Positions 34,118 to 43,857 are shown, numbered from the stretch's first letter. The stretch: DNA of 64,000 bases from Isachenkonia alkalipeptolytica (GCF_009910325.1 NZ_SUMG01000006.1:62001-126000); one strand, 5' to 3'. Translations and numbers: made by a program. Notes: a model not told the origin generated them from the letters alone.

Positions 34118-34318
34118 TTACTTAACGAGAAAGGAAACCTTCGCATTCACTCGATATTTAACAACCTGATTGTTTTCAACTATAGCTTGGAAATCCTTTA
34201 CATAAACCGATTCAATATTATCCACTGATTTGGATACCTCATTTACGGCTTCCTGTGTAGCAGCTTCCCAGCCTTCTGTGGATTGAGCTAAAACTTCAAT
34301 AACTTTAACTACTGCCAT
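34118..34318 (-). CDS. Dodecin
   Basis: A 66-residue protein that matches the dodecin family in length and sequence: MAVVKVIEVLAQSTEGWEAA and a C-terminal RVNAKVSFLVK strand. Dodecins form hollow dodecamers that store and protect FMN, riboflavin or CoA. The ATG at 34318 follows GGGAGGT at six bases; the upstream in-frame ATG would add residues not found in the family. Single gene. Confidence 0.93.
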   Translation of the reverse strand: MAVVKVIEVLAQSTEGWEAATQEAVNEVSKSVDNIESVYVKDFQAIVENNQVVKYRVNAKVSFLVK

Positions 34319-34526
34319 TTTCAAACCTCCCTTCATTTCACTTTTTTAGAGAGGATCCCTGTCCGTTCATCGAATCCTCACTGGATAAGGAAACAAATTC
34401 CCCATCCACTCCGACATCTTCTCTTCTTTGGTAGAAGGCAACAATTTTCGTTAAATAATTAGCAGTTATTCCATTACTTACCCGGAATTCATAAGAGTAA
34501 ACTATATAACAGGCTTAAATCCTGTC

Positions 34527-35618
34527 TCAATTTTCTTGGTTCAGCACTTCCTTCGCTTCTTTAATATTCTCGGCTTTACCCTCCCGGATCGTTTCCGCCA
34601 TTTTGTCCAGTTTTTCAACCGTAAGTACTTCCTTACCCAGTATACTTTCGTATTCCGTGGAAACTTTTACCGATAGATTGTTCAGCTTTTCCAGGTTATC
34701 CTTACGCTCGTCATAGATCCTTTGATATGCTTCTTTTAAAGCCTTTAACTCCTCTTCATGAGTCTCTTTGATCTGTCGCTGGATTTCCTGTGCGGTCTCC
34801 TCATCAAATTCCTGTAAAGCCTTTTTCTTTTTTTCCGTAAGTTCCTGGATAGATTTCTTATATTCTTCAATTTCCCGATCAAATTCTTTTAGATCATAGG
34901 GATTTTCATCCTCATCCTTCTCAATTTGCCGCTTGATTTTTCGTTGTTCTTTCTGATTTTCCCGGATCTGCTTTCGTATTTCCTTAACCCTTTTCAGCGC
35001 ATCCAAATGCTTGTATTTCGTTTTGCTTATGATAAGATAAAGTCCTCCAAATACCAGAATAGCAATAACATAGGACATTCCCAGATACAGGGTCCCCATT
35101 CCCTCAAAAAATATGTTATAAATCCCAAAGGGCACTGCAAAAAACGCCAGAGCCAACGTCAATATCACAATACCGATATCCCCCAGGCCGCTGGGAAAAT
35201 ACAGGGCAAAAAACCATCGATTGTTATACATCAGGGGAATGTTCTTTTCTTTAAAAACCGCCCTTCCTGCGAGGCTTAATTCCTCCTCTTCCTTTCTTAA
35301 ATCCGCGGTTTCCTCATGGATCCGTTGGCTCATGGCCTTCTTCTTCGCTTTTTCTTTATTGGCCTCCACTTTTTTCAGTTTTCCTTGTACACTCTCCAAC
35401 TGCTTATCGAAGGTGGATTCCAATTCTTCTCTTCGTTGTCGGGTCACGCTCTTAATTTCACTCTCAACGGCATTTTCTTTTTGTGTCAGGTTTTGCTGTG
35501 CTTCCTTTTCTTTCACTTCCAGCTCATTTTCCCGCTCCCTGCAGTTGTTCAGTTCCGTCAGCTGTTCTTTAATCCCTTCTACCTCCTCGATACCGCCTTC
35601 CAAAATCCTCTTGTCCAT
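34527..35618 (-). CDS. Coiled-coil membrane protein of unknown function
   Basis: A 363-residue protein: a long charged coiled coil (~10-120), two membrane helices (~145-170 and ~180-200), then another coiled coil (~205-330). No enzyme motif is visible. The arrangement suggests a membrane-bound scaffold with both long arms in the cytoplasm. I do not recognise a named family. AGAGAGGTGAG precedes the ATG. Confidence 0.65.
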   Translation of the reverse strand: MDKRILEGGIEEVEGIKEQLTELNNCRERENELEVKEKEAQQNLTQKENAVESEIKSVTRQRREELESTFDKQLESVQGKLKKVEANKEKAKKKAMSQRIHEETADLRKEEEELSLAGRAVFKEKNIPLMYNNRWFFALYFPSGLGDIGIVILTLALAFFAVPFGIYNIFFEGMGTLYLGMSYVIAILVFGGLYLIISKTKYKHLDALKRVKEIRKQIRENQKEQRKIKRQIEKDEDENPYDLKEFDREIEEYKKSIQELTEKKKKALQEFDEETAQEIQRQIKETHEEELKALKEAYQRIYDERKDNLEKLNNLSVKVSTEYESILGKEVLTVEKLDKMAETIREGKAENIKEAKEVLNQEN

Positions 35619-35815
35619 GCTCTCACCTCTCTTTTAGGGAAATCGTCTGAGCGATCCCTTTTTTATCCACTCTATAAAATATTGATATCCTAATACCGTC
35701 CTGCTAAACACTCTTCTTTCGGAAACACATTTCAGATACATGAGGGCGTTTCCCTTTGGTCTTTCAGCTACTTTTCCTTTAGTTTAAAATCAAAGATCTC
35801 CGGTACCGGTTTTCC

Positions 35816-36721
35816 TCATCGGATATCAAAATTCCCAAAGGGCTCCGGTCCCCTAAGGACCTTTCTTTTAACTCTCATAATCCCCTCTTCGTCCGGCACC
35901 ATCCGCCACTGTATTAACAGGATATTGCCCTCGGCGATTTCGATGCCGGTAACCCTTCTGGGGTACACACAGCAACCGGTATTAAAATAGGGAAGCTCCT
36001 CGGGCTTGGGATATTTCACCCGATGGGTGTGTCCACAAATAAGCATGGTTTTCTTCTCGTCAATCCATTTTTTATAGTTTTTTTCGATTTTGTGCTGCTT
36101 ATGAACGTTTTTCACTGGACTTGCAGGGTTTCGAATGCCGAAGGAATGGAAAAACCGCCAAAAGTACTTCAAAGAAAACATGGCAAAGGGCCATAATTGA
36201 TCATTCAGTAAATCCCCCTGATGTCCATGAACGATAAAAATTTCCTGTTCGGTTTCCGGTACTTTCAGCACCAGGGCTTCCTCGGGCTTAACGCCCTTTA
36301 GAAGACTGTACTCCGCTTCATCATAGTGGTCATAGAAAGTGTCATAATTTTTCCGGACATATTTTTCCTTCCTCAAGAAGATATTATGATTACCGTAAAT
36401 CAAAATAAAGCGACCCTCCTCATGGAATTTTCGGATCCTGCTGAATACACCGGCATGGGCTTTTTTGATATGTCCAAACTTATGCTCCCAAAGCTCATCT
36501 CCATCCCCGGCTTCAATGTAGGTATACCCCTTATTAAAGTAATACCGAAGAGCATATAAATAAGTGTTTTCATTTCTGCTGAACTCATCGTTCATACTGC
36601 CGTTCCCTCTATGGCAGTCACTGAAAATAATGTACTTGGATTTGTCGTCAATCCTTATAACCTTCGCATTTTCATAAGCCTTCGTCAATAGTTGGACGGT
36701 TCTCAATACCATCACTCCCAT
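35816..36721 (-). CDS. Metallophosphoesterase, LpxH-like
   Basis: A 301-residue calcineurin-type phosphoesterase with all metal motifs: FSDCHRG, EAGDGDELWE, YGNHN, VHGHQGD and CGHTHR. The helical insert resembles UDP-diacylglucosamine pyrophosphatase-type enzymes, but a Gram-positive host makes a lipid A role unlikely. The start is uncertain: ATG 36721 lacks a ribosome site, and GGAG inside the frame best serves the TTG at 36706. Single gene, divergent from the LTA-synthase-like gene. Confidence 0.82.
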   Translation of the reverse strand: MGVMVLRTVQLLTKAYENAKVIRIDDKSKYIIFSDCHRGNGSMNDEFSRNENTYLYALRYYFNKGYTYIEAGDGDELWEHKFGHIKKAHAGVFSRIRKFHEEGRFILIYGNHNIFLRKEKYVRKNYDTFYDHYDEAEYSLLKGVKPEEALVLKVPETEQEIFIVHGHQGDLLNDQLWPFAMFSLKYFWRFFHSFGIRNPASPVKNVHKQHKIEKNYKKWIDEKKTMLICGHTHRVKYPKPEELPYFNTGCCVYPRRVTGIEIAEGNILLIQWRMVPDEEGIMRVKRKVLRGPEPFGNFDIR

Positions 36722-36748
36722 AGGATTTAAGGTTTTATTACTTTATAC

Positions 36749-36774
36749 CCTGTTTTTTCAAAATCAAAAACAGG
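36749..36774. terminator. Hairpin between divergent genes
   Basis: CCTGTTTTT and AAAAACAGG arms with an 8-base loop. Placed upstream of both neighbours, so it may be a regulatory stem rather than a terminator. Confidence 0.4.
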
Positions 36775-36929
36775 AATTTCCCACAGGGATCGGATCCAGA
36801 GACAGGGCGGGGCATGGTCCGCGACTCATGGATGAAACATTTTCTTGGTATAATCTAGTTCCATAGTATGTAATTATAAAAAAATTCTGTTATTTCAGAG
36901 CTAAAAATCAATGGAATCGAGGGATCCCT

Positions 36930-38678
36930 ATGAAAGAAAAAAACCGTTATCTATTAAAATTAGGGTTGCTGATGAGTCTACCGATTATTTTCAGTGAGTA
37001 TCTGTTTCGAACAACGATCACCGAAGTTTTGCAGTGGATCGTGGGAAATCCCATTATTTTTCTGGTAAATCTCACGTTGCTGATGGCGCTGGCTGTTCTG
37101 TTCGGTTTTTGTTTTGGAAAGCTTTACCGCGGGGTTTGGTTTGTCTTAGTGGGAAGCATTGTCCTTGGCGTGGTCAACGGCAACAAAATCAATCTTCGAA
37201 GTGTGCCCTTTCAGCCGAAGGATGTTTTCCTGGTCCGGGAATTTTTCGCCTTAACCCCGAATTTAATCACCCCCCTTTCCCTTGCCCTGATCCTTTTGGG
37301 AGGACCGGTGCTTTATGGTCTGTTGCGACTGATCAAGAAGTGGTTTGGGGAGCCCCCCTATCAGAATATGAAACTCAGTGCCCTTTCCGCTCTGGGAATC
37401 TGCCTGGGGGTTTTATTGCTTGGGCAGGGCCTATACGCTGAAGCCTATGGTCCCTGGGAACTGGGCTTTATCTATTCCCTTCCACGAGCCGTCGTAGAAG
37501 GGGAGCCCGATACTTCCATGGAATGGGACGACCTGGAAGACCGGTTGATGGACGAAGCGCCTTCCGGGAAAGACCAAGAGGCCAGGGAACTTGAAGACCG
37601 GGATCCTAATGTGATTATCTTCATCAGTGAGGCCTTTTGGAATATAAATCTGCTGGATGGAGATTTTTCCCCGAACCCGATACAAAATTTTGAAGACTTA
37701 CAGGAGGAAAGCATCCACGGCGAAATATACGTTCCGGTATTCGGCGGCGGTACCGCCAATACGGAATTTGAAGTGTTAACCGGTATTAGCCTCAAAACCT
37801 ACTCCGCCGATTGGCACATCGTTTACCGTAATGACATCTACGGGCCCATGCCCTCCCTGGCTTCCATTTTCAAGGAACAGGGTTATCGAACCGAAGCCCT
37901 GCACCCCTATCATCACTGGTATTATCGCCGGGATGAAGTGTTTCCCCATCTGGGATTTGATAATTTTACGGCCCTGAAGGATTTAGATGACCCTCCGACC
38001 TTGGGCCCCTTTGTATCCGATGATTATGTAACTGATCAATTGATAGAGCAAATCGAAGCATCCGAGGAGCCGATCTTTAACTATACCCTGACCATGCAAA
38101 ACCACGGGCCCTATCATGAACAGAGAAATGAGCCTGTTATTGATTTTGACCACAACTTAAACTCAAGACAGGAAACCATACTGCAAACCTATGCCGACGG
38201 CCTCTATTTCTCCGACCAGGCCTTAAAACATCTGGTGGATTATCTAAGAGACTCCGATGAGCCCACCCTATTACTGTTTTTCGGAGATCATTTACCGATG
38301 TTTGGAAATAATTACGATCTGTATCGGGAAATGGGCTATGTGGGAGATGAAACCTTAGAAGAGCTCAAAGACGATTTACGCCTCCATACCGTCCCTTACA
38401 TCCTCTGGGCAAACTACTCCCTGGAGGAAGAGGAATTGCCCTTACAAAACGCCACCGGCCTGTCCCCATTGGTACTGGAACAGGCCGGCGTGGAAGTGCC
38501 CAAGCATTTACAACTGGTGAATGAAATCCATGATCATGCCCCCTTAATCCAAAACGATCACTATACCGATGCCGACGGTAACCGCTATGATCAGGAAAGC
38601 GAAGAGTATCAAGAGCTTATGGAAATGTATCGAAGCCTTCGAAACCGTTTAATCGACGAAAAAGAGTGGGGTGAATGA
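36930..38678 (+). CDS. LTA synthase-family sulfatase-type membrane enzyme
   Basis: A 582-residue protein: about five membrane helices in the first 170 residues, then an extracellular alkaline-phosphatase-like domain. Metal and active-site pieces seen: NVIIFISEAFWN, GGGTANTEFEVLTG (catalytic Thr), LHPYHHWYYRR, TMQNHGPYH and LLFFGDHLPMFG. This fits the LtaS/MdoB family, which transfers glycerol phosphate onto glycolipid anchors outside the membrane. The exact product is unknown. Its 3' end is part of a terminator. Confidence 0.88.
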   Translation: MKEKNRYLLKLGLLMSLPIIFSEYLFRTTITEVLQWIVGNPIIFLVNLTLLMALAVLFGFCFGKLYRGVWFVLVGSIVLGVVNGNKINLRSVPFQPKDVFLVREFFALTPNLITPLSLALILLGGPVLYGLLRLIKKWFGEPPYQNMKLSALSALGICLGVLLLGQGLYAEAYGPWELGFIYSLPRAVVEGEPDTSMEWDDLEDRLMDEAPSGKDQEARELEDRDPNVIIFISEAFWNINLLDGDFSPNPIQNFEDLQEESIHGEIYVPVFGGGTANTEFEVLTGISLKTYSADWHIVYRNDIYGPMPSLASIFKEQGYRTEALHPYHHWYYRRDEVFPHLGFDNFTALKDLDDPPTLGPFVSDDYVTDQLIEQIEASEEPIFNYTLTMQNHGPYHEQRNEPVIDFDHNLNSRQETILQTYADGLYFSDQALKHLVDYLRDSDEPTLLLFFGDHLPMFGNNYDLYREMGYVGDETLEELKDDLRLHTVPYILWANYSLEEEELPLQNATGLSPLVLEQAGVEVPKHLQLVNEIHDHAPLIQNDHYTDADGNRYDQESEEYQELMEMYRSLRNRLIDEKEWGE

Positions 38679-38698
38679 TGACATACACCCCACTCTTT
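38661..38698 (+). terminator. Terminator of the LTA-synthase-like gene
   Basis: AAAGAGTGGGGTG and CACCCCACTCTTT arms followed by TT; the left arm is in the last codons of the gene. Confidence 0.88.
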
Positions 38699-38703
38699 TT
38701 CTG

Positions 38704-38907
38704 TTATTTATCCGCCTCCAGCATTTTTGCAAAGGCGTCGTACCGTGAGCGAAGCACCCGTTCATGCTCTTCTTCATCCAACCTGAGCTGTTCAAAAAAT
38801 TTTTTCGCCTTCGGATCCTCCACCTTCTCCGAAAGGTTTTTATAACGTTCCTGGGCTTCCACCTCATCTTCAATCGCCTCTAAAATCCAATCCAATACCT
38901 CTTGCAT
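38704..38907 (-). CDS. Half-size rubrerythrin/ferritin-like protein
   Basis: A 67-residue protein consisting of two helices with Glu-rich metal pattern: EAIEDEVEAQERY in the first and LDEEEHERVL (ExxH) in the second. Full rubrerythrins have four helices, so this one would have to dimerise to form a di-iron site, as known for encapsulated ferritin-like proteins; no encapsulin gene is near. Possibly peroxide defence or iron handling. GGGAGGAAA precedes the ATG. Confidence 0.75.
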   Translation of the reverse strand: MQEVLDWILEAIEDEVEAQERYKNLSEKVEDPKAKKFFEQLRLDEEEHERVLRSRYDAFAKMLEADK

Positions 38908-39011
38908 TTTGATTTCCTCCCTTTACCAAAGTATTTTATCCTATTGTTGCAAATTGCTGCAAACCCTTCTCCCATTATACGCAGTGGTCCGTTACTTCAA
39001 TCCTCGGGGAT

Positions 39012-40148
39012 TCAAGTTAATTGCGCCACCACTAAAGTTATATCATCTTCCACTTTTCTATGTTTTACGTGATCTCTAAAGTCCGCTTGAACTTTATCGG
39101 TTATCTCCCCGGGCCTTAGGGAGTGGATTTCCTCGACCAGTCTCTTGAATCGGTAATCGTAACACTGATTGTCTCCCCGTTGCTCCGGCAGCCCGTCGGA
39201 CATCATAAACAGGGTTATTCCCGGGGATAAAGAAACCGAGGTATCCTCATATTTTAACCATTCCCTGTCAATCCCTGCGGAAATCGGCATGCCTCCTTCA
39301 TCCAGTTCCATGATCTCGTTTCCCTCCCGGATGAAAAAGGGGGGTTCATGAAAACCCGCAGCAGAGTAAGTAAGTTCCTTGGTATTTACATCAAATACCG
39401 CGATAAAAAGACAGACCAGATATTCGTCGGGATACCCCTCTTTTATATATTGCTCCACTAAAAAATGTAGAATCTCTTTCGGGGACAAAACCTGTCCCGG
39501 GACATGCTTGAGCTTAAAGTAACTTCTTATGGTGTCCTTTATAAAAATCGACAGCATGGCACTATCCAGCCCATGTCCTGAAACGTCGGCGATAAAGCAC
39601 ACATATTGCTCGAAATAGTCATCCAACAATCCGTTATCCACTTTGAATGCATCAAAGATATCTCCCCCCAGTTCCTCGGCGGGAAGATGCAGGAAAGAAA
39701 AGGACAGTTTTTCCGTATCGGGCAGGGTCTTCGGAAGAGCTTGCTGATGGATTTTCATCGCATTTTTAACCTCGATGTCCAGTTTCCTTCGCATTCTCTC
39801 ATATTCCATATATTTTTCATTGCCATGAATATATAAAAGTTCCTTCTGCCGGCTAAACCTCAGGGGCAGTTTCTTCGTAGCCCCTCTGCCCCGGAGTAAA
39901 AACTCTTGCCAGTCCGAGGGCTGTTCCTGGGGCTTTTTCATAATGGATTTCACCCGGTCTATGTAGTTTTTTTCAATAATATCTAATATATGTTTCTCCT
40001 GAAGTTCACTTTCCCCGTAGCCTAGATATGCGCACATGGCTCTATTGGAAAAGAGGATTTTCCCTTGGCTATTGCATACCAGAATTCGGTCCTCAATCAT
40101 ATGGGAGATGGTCTCCGTTATTTCTTCTTTTCCGATGATCTTTTTCAT
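39012..40148 (-). CDS. PAS domain and SpoIIE-type PP2C phosphatase
   Basis: A 378-residue signalling phosphatase. PAS domain at ~15-75 (ILVCNSQGKILFSNRAMCAYLGY), a helical linker, then a PPM/SpoIIE domain with metal motifs EELGGDIFDAF, IADVSGHGLDSAM, MSDGLPEQ and EDDITLVV. Such enzymes dephosphorylate anti-anti-sigma factors. The STAS-like protein at 40744 is near but on the other strand, so a link is only suggested. Confidence 0.88.
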   Translation of the reverse strand: MKKIIGKEEITETISHMIEDRILVCNSQGKILFSNRAMCAYLGYGESELQEKHILDIIEKNYIDRVKSIMKKPQEQPSDWQEFLLRGRGATKKLPLRFSRQKELLYIHGNEKYMEYERMRRKLDIEVKNAMKIHQQALPKTLPDTEKLSFSFLHLPAEELGGDIFDAFKVDNGLLDDYFEQYVCFIADVSGHGLDSAMLSIFIKDTIRSYFKLKHVPGQVLSPKEILHFLVEQYIKEGYPDEYLVCLFIAVFDVNTKELTYSAAGFHEPPFFIREGNEIMELDEGGMPISAGIDREWLKYEDTSVSLSPGITLFMMSDGLPEQRGDNQCYDYRFKRLVEEIHSLRPGEITDKVQADFRDHVKHRKVEDDITLVVAQLT

Positions 40149-40327
40149 GAATTTTTCCTCCCGATTCCTTATGTCCTCAATTATTATAACATAAGGAGTG
40201 GTTCCGGAAAATCCATGGTCTATAAGAAATCCGTTAATTATGGATAAAAATGGGTAGTTAATTAAATAACAGCAGACTTAAAATACAAAGTGATATTTTA
40301 TAAGTGGTATTGAAAAGGAGGATCTTC

Positions 40328-40669
40328 ATGCAAAAAACAGGAGGAATTATCGCGATGGTTGCAGGTGCCATCGTTGTTGTGATCGCTTTTGCCACATTAA
40401 TTTTTGGCGGGGGCATCGATTGGGAAGCCCTTACTCTTGTTGAGGATATTGGATGGGGAGGCCTATTCTTTTCTTTCCTCGTCATTATCTTTGGCACAAT
40501 GGCCATCACAGCAAGGGATAAAATAATAGGAATCCTTTTGATTCTCAGTGCGATCCTGGCCGCAATCCTTGGTGGACTGTTTGTGGCAGTATTCATGGTG
40601 ATCGCCCTTATCGGAGGGGTTATGGCAACAATGGAAATGAAAAATAAGGAAGAAAATCGCGCAGCATAA
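40328..40669 (+). CDS. Small integral membrane protein
   Basis: A 113-residue protein with about four hydrophobic helices and short loops (QKTGGIIAMVAGAIVVVIAF at the start), ending in a charged tail EMKNKEENRAA. Not recognised beyond a general DUF4064-like look. The ATG at 40328 is chosen because AAAAGGAGG lies before it; the earlier in-frame GTG at 40304 has no site. It precedes the STAS-like gene. Confidence 0.65.
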   Translation: MQKTGGIIAMVAGAIVVVIAFATLIFGGGIDWEALTLVEDIGWGGLFFSFLVIIFGTMAITARDKIIGILLILSAILAAILGGLFVAVFMVIALIGGVMATMEMKNKEENRAA

Positions 40670-40743
40670 AGTCCACCATGGGATAAAAATCGTTGCTGAT
40701 TAAAAACTCTGAACCGATACGGTTCGTCTCTGGAGGGATGCAA

Positions 40744-41100
40744 ATGGTAAGAGTAATTAATAATCAAGGTGTTCCGGTTTTGGAACTGGAAATCAGTGAA
40801 AAAATAAGAAAAGAGGATTATGAAAAAATCCGCCCGGCTTTAGAGGATAAGGTCGATAAATTCGGAGAAGTCAATATTCTGATACGTATGCAGGAATTTC
40901 CGAACTTTACCCTCGGTGCCCTATTGGAAGACTTGAAATTAGCAGTAAAGAATTATAGCCATATGAGTAAGGTCGCCATCGTTGGAAATGATGATAAACT
41001 GAAACACACTACAAAACTTGATAAAGTGTTTCCCGGTGTGGAGATGAAAACCTTTGAAAACCGGGAGTTAGATGACGCCTGGCATTGGCTGAAAACGTAA
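40744..41100 (+). CDS. STAS/SpoIIAA-like protein
   Basis: A 118-residue cytoplasmic protein of the SpoIIAA-like group: LELEISEKIRKEDYEKIRPALE, the central strand VNILIRMQEFPNFTL, KVAIVGNDDKL and an amphipathic end (DDAWHWLK). Members have a STAS-like fold and may bind lipids; the regulated phospho-serine of true anti-anti-sigma factors is not evident. The ATG at 40744 follows GGAGG; the longer frame from 40693 has no site. Confidence 0.78.
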   Translation: MVRVINNQGVPVLELEISEKIRKEDYEKIRPALEDKVDKFGEVNILIRMQEFPNFTLGALLEDLKLAVKNYSHMSKVAIVGNDDKLKHTTKLDKVFPGVEMKTFENRELDDAWHWLKT

Positions 41101-41102
41101 CA

Positions 41103-41142
41103 AAATCGCTTAAGAAGCTTGAATAAGTTTCTTAAGCGATTT
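41103..41142. terminator. Bidirectional terminator between convergent genes
   Basis: AAATCGCTTAAGAA and TTCTTAAGCGATTT arms. It lies 2 bases after the STAS-like stop and 25 bases beyond the stop of the convergent CNNM gene. Confidence 0.82.
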
Positions 41143-41167
41143 CCTGTGTTAAGGGATAGGATCACCC

Positions 41168-42175
41168 CTATTTCTTTGCAATCCCCCGTAAGAGTCTCTC
41201 TAAAATATCAGATCCGGTAATAATTCTCCGTTCATCACTCCAAAGTAAAACAACATCCTCGTCAATCCCATGATCCTTCCTTTTCTTACCCAAGGCCATA
41301 AATCGAGGCAACACATCCCCGATAGAAGTTTTTCCCTCTCTGATAATTATCGGTCGGTGACAAGCTTCCAGTGGATTGTTGCTGTTTGGTCGGAGCATCG
41401 TTTCCCGGAGAAAATGATCCGCATCCAACACCATCCGGGGACGCTCCCGCTGATCTATCAACACCACCCATTTATGACGGGATGCGTCAATCTTCTCGAT
41501 AAGTTCTTTCCCTTCCTTTTTTTCAACCTCCGGAAAAACAGGATAACCTTTTTTAAAAGGGATTTTCAAAATACTTTCGGACTTCAGTGGTTCTCCCTCT
41601 GAGGACAGCGGCAGATCATCCATCGAAAGAAAATTCATTGCCCCGCGGCCCTCCACTTTTTGAATTTCACTGTCAGCGGCTTTCATATGCATGGCAATCA
41701 GCTCTTCGAGATCTTTTTCCTTAAAATATTCAATAGCCTCTTCCCCCAGCCAATGGTCCAAGACCCAGGCTGTTGCTTTGGCAATGGGATAGAGTATGAT
41801 CTGATATACCCGAATCAGCGGCGAAAGAAAGGCTGCTACGGTTAACGCTCTTCTGGTGAAGTATGCCTGGGGTAGAATTTCCCCCACAATTGTGATCAGG
41901 ATCGTAGAGAAGAAAAAAGCAACAACGCCTGTCATAACCGATTCCGACAGCAAAGCCAGAAGCACATTAATGGCAACATTCGCCCAAAGAATTGTCACCA
42001 GAAGAAAATTTGAATTTTTTCGGAGCTTCATTACCTTTTTCGCATCATTGTTATCTCTGTTAACTTCCAACTCCAAACGCATTTTACTGATACTGAAAAA
42101 GGCCAGATTTGACCCCGATAAAATAGCTGACTGTGATAGACAAAAGAGGATGCCTAACCAGGTAATCGTCTCCAC
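41168..42175 (-). CDS. CNNM/DUF21 family protein with CBS region
   Basis: A 335-residue membrane protein: DUF21 domain with about four helices (GSNLAFFSISKMRLELEV, FFFSTILITIVGEILPQAYF) followed by a cytosolic pair of CBS-like repeats (~190-335). This matches the CorC/CNNM group linked to magnesium or divalent-metal efflux. The C-terminal CorC_HlyC transport-associated domain found in longer members is missing. It starts 2 bases after the stop of the M28 peptidase gene, so the two are co-transcribed. Confidence 0.8.
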   Translation of the reverse strand: METITWLGILFCLSQSAILSGSNLAFFSISKMRLELEVNRDNNDAKKVMKLRKNSNFLLVTILWANVAINVLLALLSESVMTGVVAFFFSTILITIVGEILPQAYFTRRALTVAAFLSPLIRVYQIILYPIAKATAWVLDHWLGEEAIEYFKEKDLEELIAMHMKAADSEIQKVEGRGAMNFLSMDDLPLSSEGEPLKSESILKIPFKKGYPVFPEVEKKEGKELIEKIDASRHKWVVLIDQRERPRMVLDADHFLRETMLRPNSNNPLEACHRPIIIREGKTSIGDVLPRFMALGKKRKDHGIDEDVVLLWSDERRIITGSDILERLLRGIAKK

Positions 42176-42177
42176 CT

Positions 42178-43644
42178 TTAATCCCTCCTTGCTTCACGGT
42201 CTGAAAATAGGGAGTTCCTCTGCAGGGTTTCCAGCAGAATGTTGCCGAAAAGCCCTAGTCGCTCCTGATCAATAATGTCCATGGTGTCGTAGTGGTTGTG
42301 ATAATGGTTGTCGAATATCTGATGGGAATAATCCAGTAGCAAGAGTACATCTGCCCCTTTTAAGGAAAAGGGAATATGGTCGCTTCCTCCGGAGTTTCGT
42401 TGTAGCCGGTAATCGATTTCCTTCTCCTTTAGGATACTCTCCACAAGGATATAAAGGCTTTCTTCCGGAACCCGGTCACTGGGATCGATCAACAGATAGT
42501 CCACATCACTGGCACCGACCATATCCAGATTGATCACCTTTAGGTCCTCGGGGTCATGGTCCATGGTATCCGCGTAATGAAATGATCCCAGGAGACCGTC
42601 CTCTTCGCCGTTAAAGGCAATGAACTCGATGTTGAAGGGAATCTCCATGTTCTCTTCCGTAATAACCCTTGCCATTTCCATCATCACTGCGGTGCCCGAG
42701 GCGTTATCCAGGGCTCCGGGATTAACAGAACCGTCGGAATCCTTCCCTAAATGATCAAAATGGGCGATCAATAACAGGGTGTCCTTGGTATCCTCAGGAC
42801 TTTCATACCCTCCGATCACATTAGCTACGGAGACCTCTTCATGGGTAAATCCTCCCTTTGCTTGAAGGGTATACCCTTGATCCTTTAAGGATAGAATTTC
42901 ATCAAAGGTACTTCGTGTGATATACATTACATCGGGAGTGTTCTCTTCCATCGTATCAGCGTCCAGGTATAAAAATCCCGGTTTTATATACATTGGTAGA
43001 GATTCTCCGGTAAAGTTGCTGACGGGGTCCTGGGGAAGGAGAATAAGACCTTCGATTTCATCCCGGTGATCCTGTAATAAAACATGCAGCTGCTCCATAT
43101 TCTCCGCAAGAATAATCGGGGATTCGATTTCCAAACTTGAATTTTCCTCCATCGCCTCCTCTTCGATCAACGTAATGGATGATTCCAGGGAAAAGTCGGA
43201 ATCCATGGCCACCCGTTCAAAACGATTTGAATGCTCCCCGGAAACCGACCTTCTAAGGAGTATATAGTCTTTACGGTTTGTAAACTCTTTATGGATTTCA
43301 CCCTCATCATCCAACAAGGTCAGGGAAGCCTCCTTCGTAAAGGTAAGATCCTGTTGGGTATACCACTGATAATAGCTCTCTTCATCCCCTAAGGGCGAAA
43401 GACCCAGGGATGCAAAGTGATTTTTAATATATTCTTTGGCCCTCCGGTTTCCTTCAGTGCCCGCCCGTCTTCCTTCCATCGCCTCCCCGGTTAATGCCTC
43501 AATATGATGATAGGCCTCTTCCGCAGAAAACGCCTCTTCTAAATTAAACTCCGTACTTTTGTCCGAATCCAAATCCGATTCATTACAGGCTAGCAGTGGG
43601 AAAATCAATAATAAGATCAGAATCAGTGTGCCTTTCTTTCTCAT
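42178..43644 (-). CDS. M28-family zinc aminopeptidase lipoprotein
   Basis: A 488-residue lipoprotein (lipobox PLLAC). A protease-associated insert lies in the middle, and the M28 peptidase core at ~300-460 shows the zinc ligands: IAHFDHLG, ALDNASGTAV, AFNGEEDGLLGS, VINLDMVG and SGGSDHIPF. It removes N-terminal residues from peptides outside the membrane, which would feed the peptide and amino-acid importers. The ATG at 43644 follows GGGGATGGAG; a longer frame from GTG 43707 lacks a site and would put residues ahead of the signal peptide. Confidence 0.9.
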   Translation of the reverse strand: MRKKGTLILILLLIFPLLACNESDLDSDKSTEFNLEEAFSAEEAYHHIEALTGEAMEGRRAGTEGNRRAKEYIKNHFASLGLSPLGDEESYYQWYTQQDLTFTKEASLTLLDDEGEIHKEFTNRKDYILLRRSVSGEHSNRFERVAMDSDFSLESSITLIEEEAMEENSSLEIESPIILAENMEQLHVLLQDHRDEIEGLILLPQDPVSNFTGESLPMYIKPGFLYLDADTMEENTPDVMYITRSTFDEILSLKDQGYTLQAKGGFTHEEVSVANVIGGYESPEDTKDTLLLIAHFDHLGKDSDGSVNPGALDNASGTAVMMEMARVITEENMEIPFNIEFIAFNGEEDGLLGSFHYADTMDHDPEDLKVINLDMVGASDVDYLLIDPSDRVPEESLYILVESILKEKEIDYRLQRNSGGSDHIPFSLKGADVLLLLDYSHQIFDNHYHNHYDTMDIIDQERLGLFGNILLETLQRNSLFSDREARRD

Positions 43645-43765
43645 AACTCCATCCCCTTTTATTAAATTTTCTTGAGTAAAAGACCGATACCTCTTCGCTT
43701 TTCTCACCTTTTCATAAAATTGTCATTATTGCTGTTGTCCTTATTTTAACAAAAGAGTTAGGTTA

Positions 43766-43785
43766 TTTATAGTGAAACCTGTCAC
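43766..43785 (-). promoter_or_regulatory. Promoter -10 with GTGA-N6-TCAC dyad (M28 gene)
   Basis: On the minus strand GTGACAGGTTTCAC is followed directly by TATAAA. The dyad has the Crp/Fnr half-site layout GTGA-N6-TCAC, and the same arrangement occurs at 48650-48669. Confidence 0.5.
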
Positions 43786-43819
43786 TCTTTCGAGATAGCT
43801 CCGCCGCCGGACAAAAAAA

Positions 43820-43857
43820 ATCGCCGAAAAGTTTGTATACCCCTTCAGCGACTTTCT
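43820..43857 (-). terminator. Terminator of the RidA-fusion gene
   Basis: On the minus strand AAGTCGCTGAA pairs with TTCGGCGATTT (two wobbles) and is followed by a run of T. It lies about 33 bases beyond the stop of the RidA gene. Confidence 0.6.
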
